From contig NZ_RDSD01000026.1 of the NCBI RefSeq assembly GCF_003712195.1, positions 1 through 58,303 on the forward strand: a stretch of DNA of 58,303 nt. Direction: 5' to 3'. This DNA comes from Proteiniphilum sp. X52. Its GTDB lineage: Bacteria; Bacteroidota; Bacteroidia; Bacteroidales; Dysgonomonadaceae. This document shows positions 1 to 7,820 of this stretch, one piece after another; positions within the stretch are counted from its first letter, which is position 1, and every line of letters starts with the position of its first letter. Made by a program: the position numbers and the translations under genes. The notes beneath the pieces are model-generated. The model had not been told where the DNA came from. It saw nothing but the letters and a program-made list of their open reading frames with translations, and made no database searches.

Positions 1-100
1 ATTGGTCCGTTGTCTTGTATGCCTTTACCGTAAATTGAGCTGGAAGGGATAATGGCATACATGCGAGAAAAAGTGGAAATATCTTTATTAGCCGATACAT
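1..100 (-). CDS. Small secreted protein, tandem copy 3 (partial, cut by window edge)
   Basis: Only the first 33 codons are inside the window. They encode a signal peptide (MYRLIKIFPLFLACMPLSLPAQ) followed by FTVKAYKTTDQ. Bases 1-137 match bases 456-592 exactly, so this is another copy of the gene at 115-555, and the 14-base spacer to the preceding gene is also the same. It is the last visible member of an array that continues beyond the window. The function is unknown. The signal peptide indicates export to the periplasm or the cell surface. Confidence 0.75.
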   Translation of the reverse strand, partial: MYRLIKIFPLFLACMPLSLPAQFTVKAYKTTDQ

Positions 101-114
101 ATAGAAAATATTTA

Positions 115-555
115 CTATTCAACCTTTATTGCTATTTTTTTGATATGTCGCTTATTATATTCGGGGAAATAATATTCAATGTGTCCCAGCAAATAGATAT
201 CCTTGTCAATCGGAATATAATTCGCAACCTCGTTTAAACGAACATCTACTTTTTCTGTTTTTTCTTTTTTTACAATTGTGTATTTTCTTTGCTCCATCGG
301 ATTGGGATGGAAACTAAAGAATGCATTGTTTTCTTGTTTTTTACTTGTGCTGAAATGTAATAGCGTTCCATTTTCAAGACCAATAATTGCATTACGGATC
401 CTAATATCCTGACTTCCTGTGTTCTTTATTTCTATCCGGATGACCTTTCTGTTGTATTGGTCCGTTGTCTTGTATGCCTTTACCGTAAATTGAGCTGGAA
501 GGGATAATGGCATACATGCGAGAAAAAGTGGAAATATCTTTATTAGCCGATACAT
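115..555 (-). CDS. Small secreted protein of unknown function, tandem copy 2
   Basis: This is a 146-residue protein with a cleavable signal peptide (residues 1 to about 22, ending LSLPAQ). The mature part is a compact, beta-rich domain of about 124 residues with a segment like IEIKNTGSQDIRI, which resembles Ig-like or NEAT-like sandwich strands but is not a family I can name. The central stretch, from PAQFTVK to LGHIEY, differs from the neighbouring copy at 570-1001 in only about four residues. The signal peptides and the last 20 or so residues differ clearly. It is the third gene of a minus-strand operon led by the HExxH lipoprotein at 998-2542, 14 bases after the previous copy. No catalytic motif is visible. 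It could be a binding, inhibitor or immunity-like partner of that lipoprotein; this is inference only. Confidence 0.8.
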   Translation of the reverse strand: MYRLIKIFPLFLACMPLSLPAQFTVKAYKTTDQYNRKVIRIEIKNTGSQDIRIRNAIIGLENGTLLHFSTSKKQENNAFFSFHPNPMEQRKYTIVKKEKTEKVDVRLNEVANYIPIDKDIYLLGHIEYYFPEYNKRHIKKIAIKVE

Positions 556-569
556 ATAGAAAATATTTA

Positions 570-1001
570 CTATTCAACCTTTATTGCTATTTCTTTAATC
601 TGTAACCTACTGTCATCGGGAAGAAAATATTCAATGTGTCCCAGCAAATAGATATCCTTGTCAATCGGAATATAATTCGCAACCTCGTTTAGAGGTACAT
701 CTACTTTTTCTGTTTTTCCTTTTTTTACAATTGTGTATTTTCTTTGCTCCATCGGATTGGGATGGAAACTAAAGAATGCATTGTTTTCTTGTTTTTTACT
801 TGTGCTGAAATGTAATAGCGTTCCATTTTCAAGACCAATAATTGCATTACTGATCCTAATATCCTGACTTCCTGTGTTCTTTATTTCTATCCGGATGACC
901 TTCCTGTTGTATTGGTCCGTTGTCTTGTATGTCTTTACCGTAAATTGAGCTGGAAGAGTACAAGGCAAAAGGGTGAATAAAATAAATAATAAAGTTTTCA
1001 T
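570..1001 (-). CDS. Small secreted protein of unknown function, tandem copy 1
   Basis: This is a 143-residue secreted protein with signal peptide MKTLLFILFTLLPCTLPAQ. Its core is nearly identical to the copy at 115-555: about seven base differences over roughly 310 bases, giving changes A/T, R/S, E/G and R/P. The C-terminal tail is different (FLPDDSRLQ versus YFPEYNKRH). The start codon overlaps the stop of the upstream lipoprotein gene by four bases (ATGA type), which implies translational coupling. The tandem copies and the mosaic pattern suggest recent duplication or gene conversion restricted to the core. The function is unknown. Confidence 0.8.
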   Translation of the reverse strand: MKTLLFILFTLLPCTLPAQFTVKTYKTTDQYNRKVIRIEIKNTGSQDIRISNAIIGLENGTLLHFSTSKKQENNAFFSFHPNPMEQRKYTIVKKGKTEKVDVPLNEVANYIPIDKDIYLLGHIEYFLPDDSRLQIKEIAIKVE

Positions 1002-2542
1002 TTTCCGTGATAATTTTTAGAGATTTCATATAACTGTTTATATCTCCATAAGTAGTACCTGCGTTCGGTCTCGTAATAATCAGATACATTTTTTATTGTC
1101 TCTATTTCGTTTTCGTAAGCTTGAATCTCGTTCTCGTAATATTCCGGAGGAAAAATATATTGGAATGTAATAACCTCAAGGTACATAGACTCCCATTTAT
1201 TCGATGGGAAATGTTCTTTTCCTATGACATAATCAATGATATATAGTTTAAATTCGGAAGGTACGTTTTGAAGGGTTATGGCCGTCTTCATCTTATATGG
1301 TTCAAATTCTTTATAGGTATCATGGTTTTTTATATGGTATATCTCGTGATACAAGATCGAGACACGATCCTTATCGGTAAGATGTTCGTTCATGTAGAAT
1401 TGATAGCAAACCTCTATATTCCCATCTTTTACTCTTGCATTTGAAACGCAATGATCAACAAGCTTTATCCCTGTCCCATCGGGTATTTGGATATATTTTT
1501 TCACTTCATCCACCAATTTGTGTATTTCTTTGTCAAAACGTTTCCGGGCATTGGCATAGGGATCTTCAATGATTACTTCAACAGGGGCCGGAGTGAAATC
1601 CATACCACCATAATCGGGACAAGGATTGTCCTGGTCATCTATGAAATTGTTGTTATTTGAACTGCCTCCGCCTCCGCCTTCACTATGATTACTCCCATTA
1701 CCACCGTAGTTGCCGCCTCCGCCATAATAGCCGTTTCCTCTATAGCTGTTCCCGTTATTGCTTCCACTGCTACCATTCCCATTATTACTTCCACTACTAC
1801 TATTATTATACGGAGGAATTACCCCCGAGAAATCAGGCGGCGGTGGAACATTGACACCTCCTCCCGCGTACGTGCAATGGAGCACGTAAAAGTTCTCGGT
1901 AATGGTTTTAATGTCCATCCTGTCGCCGTTACGGGTAACCTCTATGCCGGTAGTTACGGCCACTTCCTCGGTCCAGCAATCCCAATCACTCCGGGTGCTG
2001 CCAACACTTTTGGAAAGATAACCTAACCCCTGGTTAAAAATCTCCCCCGTAACCATCCGATCTTCTTTTTCCAAATAAACACTATCCTGAAGGTTTACGG
2101 CAATAAGCCTTCCTGTATTGTCTTTACTTTTAGGTAATACTTTGACGTAAGAATAAGACAAGCTTCCTCTTTTGGAAATAATGAGCATAATCTCATTATT
2201 GAAAATTTTTTCAGAGGAAATATCCTCACAATGAATAAAAATATTGAAGTCGGTATCGTTCAGTTGAACAATCTTGTATCTGTCCCACTGGGGACTGGGG
2301 GTCAGTTTAAAATAATTTGATATAAAGGAGAATTTGTTTTGGAATTGCCCCCTTTCCGAATCAATCAATTGAAACAATTCATCGCACAATACTGGATCAA
2401 GCGACACTTTCTGGGCGGAGGAAAATAAAAGCGCATAATGCCCTTTATCCTTATCAGGAACTTCTTCATCAATAAGGAAGTCTTCGTTGACGCAGGAGAT
2501 TAGTGACGTTAAAACGAGGAAAATAAAACAAGCCCGTGTCAT
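998..2542 (-). CDS. Lipoprotein with Gly/Ser/Asn-rich linker and HExxH (zincin-like) C-terminal domain
   Basis: This is a 514-residue lipoprotein. The signal peptide ends in a lipobox (LISC, Cys17). Residues about 20-230 form an N-terminal domain I do not recognise. Residues about 235-310 are a low-complexity linker of Gly, Ser, Asn and Tyr with a run of prolines at its start. The C-terminal domain (about 325-514) contains YHEIYHIKNHD, so His399, Glu400 and His403 fit an HExxH zinc site. A downstream NEIQAYEN segment (about 471-478) could supply a third, glutamate ligand as in gluzincins. The protein is therefore probably a surface or periplasmic metallopeptidase-like protein on a flexible tether, but no family was assigned. 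It is the first gene of an operon with the tandem small secreted proteins (four-base overlap). The HExxH motif alone does not prove protease activity. Confidence 0.8.
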   Translation of the reverse strand: MTRACFIFLVLTSLISCVNEDFLIDEEVPDKDKGHYALLFSSAQKVSLDPVLCDELFQLIDSERGQFQNKFSFISNYFKLTPSPQWDRYKIVQLNDTDFNIFIHCEDISSEKIFNNEIMLIISKRGSLSYSYVKVLPKSKDNTGRLIAVNLQDSVYLEKEDRMVTGEIFNQGLGYLSKSVGSTRSDWDCWTEEVAVTTGIEVTRNGDRMDIKTITENFYVLHCTYAGGGVNVPPPPDFSGVIPPYNNSSSGSNNGNGSSGSNNGNSYRGNGYYGGGGNYGGNGSNHSEGGGGGSSNNNNFIDDQDNPCPDYGGMDFTPAPVEVIIEDPYANARKRFDKEIHKLVDEVKKYIQIPDGTGIKLVDHCVSNARVKDGNIEVCYQFYMNEHLTDKDRVSILYHEIYHIKNHDTYKEFEPYKMKTAITLQNVPSEFKLYIIDYVIGKEHFPSNKWESMYLEVITFQYIFPPEYYENEIQAYENEIETIKNVSDYYETERRYYLWRYKQLYEISKNYHGK

Positions 2543-2743
2543 AATATTTCATGGGTTAAGCGGTACTATCAACAAAATTAAATATTTATTTGGGCAGATG
2601 TTCTTCTTTTGCAAATATTTATTGTATTTTAACAATGGGGCCTCAGTTTATGTTGCTTCATTTCTACTATTGCGTTAAATTATAGTATTCAGTATGATAC
2701 TGATATTTTATAGTTCGGTATCATTGATGTGCAACGAACGAAA

Positions 2744-2759
2744 TATTTTTGTACTTTTG
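2744..2759 (+). promoter_or_regulatory. Bacteroidetes-type promoter -7 elements upstream of the M13 peptidase transcript
   Basis: Two overlapping-class -7 matches follow each other: TATTTTTG (2744-2751) and TACTTTTG (2752-2759). A TTG at 2724-2726 lies 17 bases before the first. Transcription would start about 20-30 bases before the small ORF at 2789. This placement is by motif only. Confidence 0.5.
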
Positions 2760-2788
2760 CATGTGATTAGCATATATATAAAACATTC

Positions 2789-2860
2789 ATGAGTGGCAGG
2801 CTCTCACGCGGAGACGTTTTTAAAATGTCCTCTGTCTTGATCCCCGGCTCTCAGGTCTAA
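2789..2860 (+). CDS. Possible 23-residue leader peptide upstream of the M13 peptidase
   Basis: An ATG-initiated ORF of 23 codons plus TAA encodes a peptide starting MSGRLSRGDVFK and ending LIPGSQV. It stops 12 bases before the ATG of the M13 peptidase and lies between a good promoter and that gene, so it would be the first ORF of the mRNA. A 17-base palindrome with one G.U pair (gacgtttttaaaatgtc, 2813-2829) and a direct repeat of ggctctca (2799-2806 and 2846-2853) lie within it. The composition is GC-richer than the flanking AT-rich intergenic DNA, which suggests conserved content. It could be a regulatory leader peptide, or the same bases could act as a structured RNA leader. I do not recognise it as a known family. 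Confidence 0.4.
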   Translation: MSGRLSRGDVFKMSSVLIPGSQV

Positions 2861-2872
2861 ACAATCAAATAT

Positions 2873-4906
2873 ATGAAACGGATCATATTTCCATTTATCG
2901 TTTTAGCTGTTATGATCACCACAAGTTGCACACAGCGGAAAGCGGCGCAGCCCCATGAGCGGCTCGATCTCGCTAACCTCGACACCATGGCCATACCCGG
3001 GGAGAGTTTCTACCAATACGCTACCGGGGGATGGCAGAAAGCCAACCCTATCCCCGATGAGTACGCGCGATACGGTTCTTTCGACCAGCTGCGGGAAGGG
3101 AACCAAGTGCAGATCCAGTCGCTGATTGAAGAACTCGGAAAGCAGAAAAACTCCGTCGGCTCCAATGCCCAGAAGGTGGGGGATCTCTATAAGATGGGTA
3201 TCGACAGCGTGAAATTGAATGCCGACGGCGCCGGGCCTCTCCTCCGGCAACTGGCGGAGATCGCGGCGGCATCAGGCAAGAAAGATATTGTCAGGTTGAC
3301 GGCCAGGATAAGCCGTTATGCGGCTAATCCCTTCTTTGGATTTTATGTGGGTCCTGATGACATGAATAGCTCCATGAATATCGCTCATCTTTACCAATCC
3401 GGGATAAGCATGGGCGACAGGGACTACTATCTGTTAGAGGATGAGCATGCCAAAATGGTGCGCGGAGAGTATGAAAAGCTGATAAAAACACAGTTCCGGA
3501 ATGCGGGTTATACCGAAGCCGATGCTGAAAATGCAGCCGTGAACGTGTTGAATATAGAGACCAGGCTGGCAGAAGCGCACTTCACCAAAGAGATGCGGCG
3601 TCAACCCGAACTTAACTATCATAAACTGGCGGTGGCTGACCTGGACAGGGTGGTTGCCCCGTTCGAATGGACATGCTATTTGGAAGAGATGGGCGCTGCC
3701 GGCATCGACAGCCTGAATGTTTCACAGATAGAGCCGCTAAAAACCGCTGTCACCATTGTCGACAAAGAACCGGTAGAGGCGCTGCGCGACTATCTGAGCT
3801 GGATAGTAATCAATTCTGCCGCGGGCTATCTCAGCGATGATTTTGTCAACGCCGATTTCGAATTCTATGGGAAAACGCTGAGTGGCAGTAAAGAACTCCG
3901 TCCGCGCTGGAGAAGAAGCATTGATGCTGTGAACGGAGCCATGGGAGAGGCAGTCGGGCAGCTCTATGTGCGGAAATATTTTCCGCCGCAAGCCAAGGAG
4001 CGGATGCTCGGATTGGTGGATAACCTGAAGACAGCTTTGGGTGAACGGATCGCTGGTCTGGAATGGATGAGCGACGCCACCAAAGAAAAAGGGCTGGAAA
4101 AACTGAGTACCTTTATCGTGAAGATAGGATATCCCGATAAATGGAAAGACTATTCTTCACTCGAGATAAAGGATGATTCTTACTGGCAGAACATGGTGCG
4201 TGCTTCCGAGTTCGCCCATGCCGAGATGATCGATGAACTGGGCAAGCCGGTCGATAAAACGAAATGGTATATGTCGCCCCAGACCGTCAATGCCTATTAC
4301 AATCCATCATCCAACGAAATTTGTTTCCCTGCCGGGATACTTCAGCCTCCGTTCTTCTATATGGATGGCGACGACGCGATCAATTATGGCGGTATCGGCG
4401 TGGTAATCGGCCATGAGATGACACACGGCTTCGACGACCAGGGGCGTAAATTCGACAAAGATGGAAATCTGGCTGAATGGTGGACTGCCGAAGACGCGCG
4501 ACGGTTTGAAGAGAGAGCCCACGTGCTGGTCGAGTATTTCAATAATATCGTGGTGCTCGATACCGTGCATGCCAACGGGCGTTTTACCCTTGGAGAGAAT
4601 ATTGCCGATCATGGAGGTTTACAGGTTTCCTATCATGCCTTTCTGAAAACAGCACAGGCAAAGGAGGGCGAACTGCTTGACCGTTTCACTCCGGCGCAGC
4701 GTTTCTTCCTGAGTTATGCCGCTCTTTGGGCCGGCAACGTGCGTGATGCTGAAATTCTCCGGCTCACCAAGGTCGATCCGCATTCGCTTGGCAGATGGCG
4801 TGTGGACGGAGCACTGCCCCATATCGACGCGTGGTATGAAGCATTTGCTATCCGGCCATCCGACCCGATGTATCTGCCCGAAGAGGAAAGGGCTTCGATT
4901 TGGTAA
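2873..4906 (+). CDS. pepO: M13 family zinc endopeptidase (neprilysin/PepO-like), lipoprotein
   Basis: This is a 677-residue secreted zinc endopeptidase that cleaves oligopeptides. A signal peptide with a lipobox-like TTSC (Cys19) suggests anchoring as a periplasmic or surface lipoprotein. The M13 N-terminal domain fills about residues 45-430 and the catalytic domain the remainder. Visible active-site features are NAYYNP for substrate binding, HEMTH with zinc ligands His514 and His518 and catalytic Glu515, and ENIAD with third ligand Glu575 and Asp579. The C-terminus ends in the family-typical region of PHIDAWYEAF and the last tryptophan. The length is typical of M13. It is the first large gene of a plus-strand run with ribE and a nitroreductase, and it has a possible leader ORF 12 bases upstream. 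The organism may use it for peptide feeding. Confidence 0.95.
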   Translation: MKRIIFPFIVLAVMITTSCTQRKAAQPHERLDLANLDTMAIPGESFYQYATGGWQKANPIPDEYARYGSFDQLREGNQVQIQSLIEELGKQKNSVGSNAQKVGDLYKMGIDSVKLNADGAGPLLRQLAEIAAASGKKDIVRLTARISRYAANPFFGFYVGPDDMNSSMNIAHLYQSGISMGDRDYYLLEDEHAKMVRGEYEKLIKTQFRNAGYTEADAENAAVNVLNIETRLAEAHFTKEMRRQPELNYHKLAVADLDRVVAPFEWTCYLEEMGAAGIDSLNVSQIEPLKTAVTIVDKEPVEALRDYLSWIVINSAAGYLSDDFVNADFEFYGKTLSGSKELRPRWRRSIDAVNGAMGEAVGQLYVRKYFPPQAKERMLGLVDNLKTALGERIAGLEWMSDATKEKGLEKLSTFIVKIGYPDKWKDYSSLEIKDDSYWQNMVRASEFAHAEMIDELGKPVDKTKWYMSPQTVNAYYNPSSNEICFPAGILQPPFFYMDGDDAINYGGIGVVIGHEMTHGFDDQGRKFDKDGNLAEWWTAEDARRFEERAHVLVEYFNNIVVLDTVHANGRFTLGENIADHGGLQVSYHAFLKTAQAKEGELLDRFTPAQRFFLSYAALWAGNVRDAEILRLTKVDPHSLGRWRVDGALPHIDAWYEAFAIRPSDPMYLPEEERASIW

Positions 4907-4980
4907 TGGGGTGTGGTGAATCACCAATCACCAATGGGGGCGACATATCATCAACATCAACTAATCAACACGTCAACAAC

Positions 4981-5586
4981 ATGTTTTCAGGAATTGTGGA
5001 AGAAGCGGCAACGGTAGTGGCACTTAAAAAGGATAAAGGGAACCTGCATATTACGCTGAGGTGTTCCTTTACGGGAGAACTAAAGATCGATCAGAGCGTG
5101 TCGCACAACGGTGTATGTCTTACGGTGGTCTCCATCGAAGGGGATACCTATACCGTGACGGCGATCCAAGAAACCCTCGACCGGTCGAATCTCGGTCTGT
5201 TGGAAGTAGGCAGTAAGGTCAACCTGGAACGCAGTATGCCGATAAACGGGCGACTCGACGGCCATATCGTACAAGGACATGTGGATCAGACCGCGGTTTG
5301 TGCCGATGTGACCGAGGCTGATGGCAGTTGGTACTATACTTTCGAGTATACGTTCGACCGTGAGATGGCCAAAAAAGGATATTTGACAGTAGATAAAGGC
5401 TCCGTTACGGTGAATGGTGTGAGCCTCACTGTGGTGGAGCCCACGGACAACAGCTTTAAGGTAGCCATTATCCCCTATACTTACGAGTTTACCAATTTCC
5501 ATCAGATAAAGAAAGGGACGGTGGTGAATATTGAGTTCGACATTATTGGTAAATATATCAGCCGGATAGCTGCATTAAACGCGTGA
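4981..5586 (+). CDS. ribE: Riboflavin synthase, alpha subunit
   Basis: This 201-residue enzyme catalyses dismutation of two 6,7-dimethyl-8-ribityllumazine molecules into riboflavin and a pyrimidinedione, the last step of riboflavin synthesis in the cytoplasm. The protein shows the characteristic start MFSGIVEE and two homologous barrel halves (about 1-96 and 97-190). Each half carries a VNGVSLTV or HNGVCLTVV type motif, with GHIVQGHVD between them. An upstream in-frame ATG at 4900 would add 27 unrelated residues and overlap pepO, so 4981 is preferred. The 74 bases before it are a low-complexity run of tcaac/tcacc words. The nitroreductase, which belongs to a flavoprotein family, starts one base after this stop codon, which makes co-transcription likely. 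Confidence 0.95.
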   Translation: MFSGIVEEAATVVALKKDKGNLHITLRCSFTGELKIDQSVSHNGVCLTVVSIEGDTYTVTAIQETLDRSNLGLLEVGSKVNLERSMPINGRLDGHIVQGHVDQTAVCADVTEADGSWYYTFEYTFDREMAKKGYLTVDKGSVTVNGVSLTVVEPTDNSFKVAIIPYTYEFTNFHQIKKGTVVNIEFDIIGKYISRIAALNA

Positions 5587-5587
5587 T

Positions 5588-6145
5588 ATGGATTTTTTAG
5601 AATTTGTTTCCACCCGCCAGAGTGACCGTGCTTTTGATCCCGCCCGCCCGGTGGAGAAAGAAAAAATTGAACGTATCGTAGAGGCGGCGCGATTGGCTCC
5701 CTCGGCCTGCAACGCGCAGCCATGGCACATGATTGTAGTGGATGATCCGCAACTCAAGAACAGAGTGGCAGATGCCACCTCTGCCCGCGCCTTGGGGATG
5801 AACCATTTTACCAAACAAGCCCCGGTACATATTGTCCTGGTGGAAGAGAAGGTGAATCTTGCCTCCGGCGTGGGCGGATGGGTAAAGCAGAAAGATTATG
5901 CCCAGATGGATCTCGGAGTGATTGCGGCACACATCGCGTTGGCAGCTCATGCCGAAGGATTGGGGTCCTGTATTGTCGGCTGGTTCAACGAAGCCAAGAT
6001 GCGCGATATCTTGTCAATCCCCGACTCAAAGAGGGTGTGGCTCGACATTGCCATAGGGTACAGCGTGCAGCCGTTAAGACCGAAAAAACGGAAACCATGG
6101 GAGGAAGTGGTCTCCTACAACGGTTATAGAAATGGTGTGAAATAA
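5588..6145 (+). CDS. Nitroreductase family flavoprotein
   Basis: This 185-residue protein belongs to the FMN-dependent nitroreductase family. N-terminal STRQSDRAFD and AARLAPSACNAQPW (an FMN phosphate/ribityl contact region) and the later LGVIAAHIALAAHAEGLGSC are typical. The enzymes are cytoplasmic, usually dimeric, and reduce nitro compounds, quinones or flavins with NAD(P)H. The natural substrate cannot be read from sequence. It begins one base after riboflavin synthase, so the pair would be co-expressed, which fits a flavin-dependent enzyme. Confidence 0.9.
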   Translation: MDFLEFVSTRQSDRAFDPARPVEKEKIERIVEAARLAPSACNAQPWHMIVVDDPQLKNRVADATSARALGMNHFTKQAPVHIVLVEEKVNLASGVGGWVKQKDYAQMDLGVIAAHIALAAHAEGLGSCIVGWFNEAKMRDILSIPDSKRVWLDIAIGYSVQPLRPKKRKPWEEVVSYNGYRNGVK

Positions 6146-6236
6146 TTATATGAATATAGCTTGCCGCTGCTGAATAGACTTGAATCGTTTATAAACATTA
6201 AACTTTGATCTTTTTAACACGATCTTTGTTCCGATT

Positions 6237-6268
6237 TTTGGTGGCATCGCAAAAATATGTCATCTTTG
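6237..6268 (+). promoter_or_regulatory. Candidate promoter for the outer-membrane protein gene
   Basis: TTTG (6237-6240) is followed after 20 bases by CATCTTTG (6261-6268), one mismatch from TAnnTTTG. It is about 60 bases upstream of the ATG at 6328. Confidence 0.5.
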
Positions 6269-6327
6269 TACACGTTAAAAAAAATATGAAACAAGGCGGC
6301 TAAGAGCTGGTTATATATCTGAAACAG

Positions 6328-7674
6328 ATGAATATTAGGAAAAAACGTTTCTCTTTATTGATCGCTTTTCTCTCGATTACCACAGTTATTCTCGCGCAGC
6401 AAGTAGGGTCTAATTCACCCTATAGCAGGTATGGATACGGACTTTTAATGAATCCGGTGCCAGGTGCGTCGGAGGCTATGGGAGGAATCAGCTACGGACT
6501 GCGAAGAAGTCAACAGGTGAATTGGGCCAACCCGGCATCCTATTCTAAACTCGACACGCTCACCTTTATCTTTGATTTGGGCATTTCCGGGCATCTTGCC
6601 CGCATGAACGACGGAGTGAATGAGCCGAGGGATTTTTATAACGGCAATCTTGATTACGTGGCCATGCAGTTCCCAATCTTCCGCAAAGTGGGGGCGAGTA
6701 TTGGCCTTCTCCCTTATTCCAAAATGGGATATAATTTCGGAGATCGCCGCTCAGTGTCAAATGCTTGGTATGATGAGCATTACAGGGGTACCGGGGGGTT
6801 GAGCCAGATATACGGGGGCCTTGCCTGGGAGCCCGTTAAAAATGTTTCCATAGGAGCCAATCTTTCTTACCTGTTCGGTAATTTCTCGCGCAGTAGTGTG
6901 GTTATTCCGAGCTCCGGGTTAGTGGGAGAGACCAAATATAGTTATTCCTTGCGTGAATTGAAATATGATCTCGGAGTACAATTTACTTATCCCATCGACA
7001 AGACCCGTTCTCTAACCATTGGCGCGGTTTATTCACCTCGGTTGAATGCCCGGGCCGATGTGAATCCCACCGAGATGTTATATAGCAGCGATCCGTATAA
7101 CACCCCGGGACTGTCACCTTCCCAGGTATTGAAGACTGACACGTTGTGGAATGCTTCTTTCCAACTGCCCCATACCTTTGGCGCGGGTATCACATACAGT
7201 ACCGGCCGCTTTCTGGTCGGCCTGGATGGGACCTACCAACTGTGGAAAAATCTGGATTACCCCGACCTGCTGGATAATCTTTCATCAGAGAACCGATTTA
7301 ATAACGCTTTTCGCATTAATGCCGGCATGGAATATATCATCGACCCCATGAGTCAGAACTTTTTTCACCGCATACGTTTCAGGGGAGGGCTTTCTTATTC
7401 CAATTCCTATAACAATTTCAAAGTGAATGACCCCACTGATCCTGTGAACGGTATCGGAAAGTATATTGGCACCTTCAATGAATACGGAATGAATGTGGGA
7501 CTGGGACTCCCATTAAGAGATTATATGTCGGGGCATATCTCGATGCTTAATATCGGATTTGGCTATACAAGACAGCAACCCAATAGAGACTATATGATCA
7601 GCCAGGATATGTTCAAGATATCTGTGAATATGAATATAAATGAGTTCTGGTTCTTCAAACGGCAGTTTAACTAA
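6328..7674 (+). CDS. Outer-membrane beta-barrel protein (Bacteroidetes-specific)
   Basis: This 448-residue protein has a signal peptide (residues 1-24, ending ILAQQ) followed by NSPYSRYGYG and many alternating hydrophobic strands with terminal aromatic residues, such as GYTRQQPNRDYM, MNINEFWFFKRQF and a final Asn. That pattern is typical of a large outer-membrane barrel of the OmpP1/FadL-like or general porin type found across Bacteroidetes. The cargo is unknown. It sits at the head of a plus-strand run that also contains a TPR protein, LptC and a periplasmic foldase, so a role in envelope maintenance is plausible. Confidence 0.8.
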   Translation: MNIRKKRFSLLIAFLSITTVILAQQVGSNSPYSRYGYGLLMNPVPGASEAMGGISYGLRRSQQVNWANPASYSKLDTLTFIFDLGISGHLARMNDGVNEPRDFYNGNLDYVAMQFPIFRKVGASIGLLPYSKMGYNFGDRRSVSNAWYDEHYRGTGGLSQIYGGLAWEPVKNVSIGANLSYLFGNFSRSSVVIPSSGLVGETKYSYSLRELKYDLGVQFTYPIDKTRSLTIGAVYSPRLNARADVNPTEMLYSSDPYNTPGLSPSQVLKTDTLWNASFQLPHTFGAGITYSTGRFLVGLDGTYQLWKNLDYPDLLDNLSSENRFNNAFRINAGMEYIIDPMSQNFFHRIRFRGGLSYSNSYNNFKVNDPTDPVNGIGKYIGTFNEYGMNVGLGLPLRDYMSGHISMLNIGFGYTRQQPNRDYMISQDMFKISVNMNINEFWFFKRQFN

Positions 7675-7820
7675 TGCTTTTCATAGGAAAAAGGAGAGTG
7701 AAAAAAAGAAATCAAATTCGGGCAGTTGTTTAAACTTTTCCTTTAACACTCTGTCCAATCCACAAAATAGATTTTTGTCAAGCAAATGAGTTGAAAAAAC
7801 AATTTACAAACACAAGGAAT

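Noticed and set aside
1451-2026. Plus-strand ORFs (69, 65 and 113 codons) opposite the lipoprotein gene
   Set aside because: They are shadows of the Gly/Asn/Ser-rich linker and the opposite frame of a real gene.
4900-4980. Earlier start for riboflavin synthase
   Set aside because: It would add residues coded by a low-complexity intergenic run and overlap pepO, whereas MFSGIVEE is the family start.
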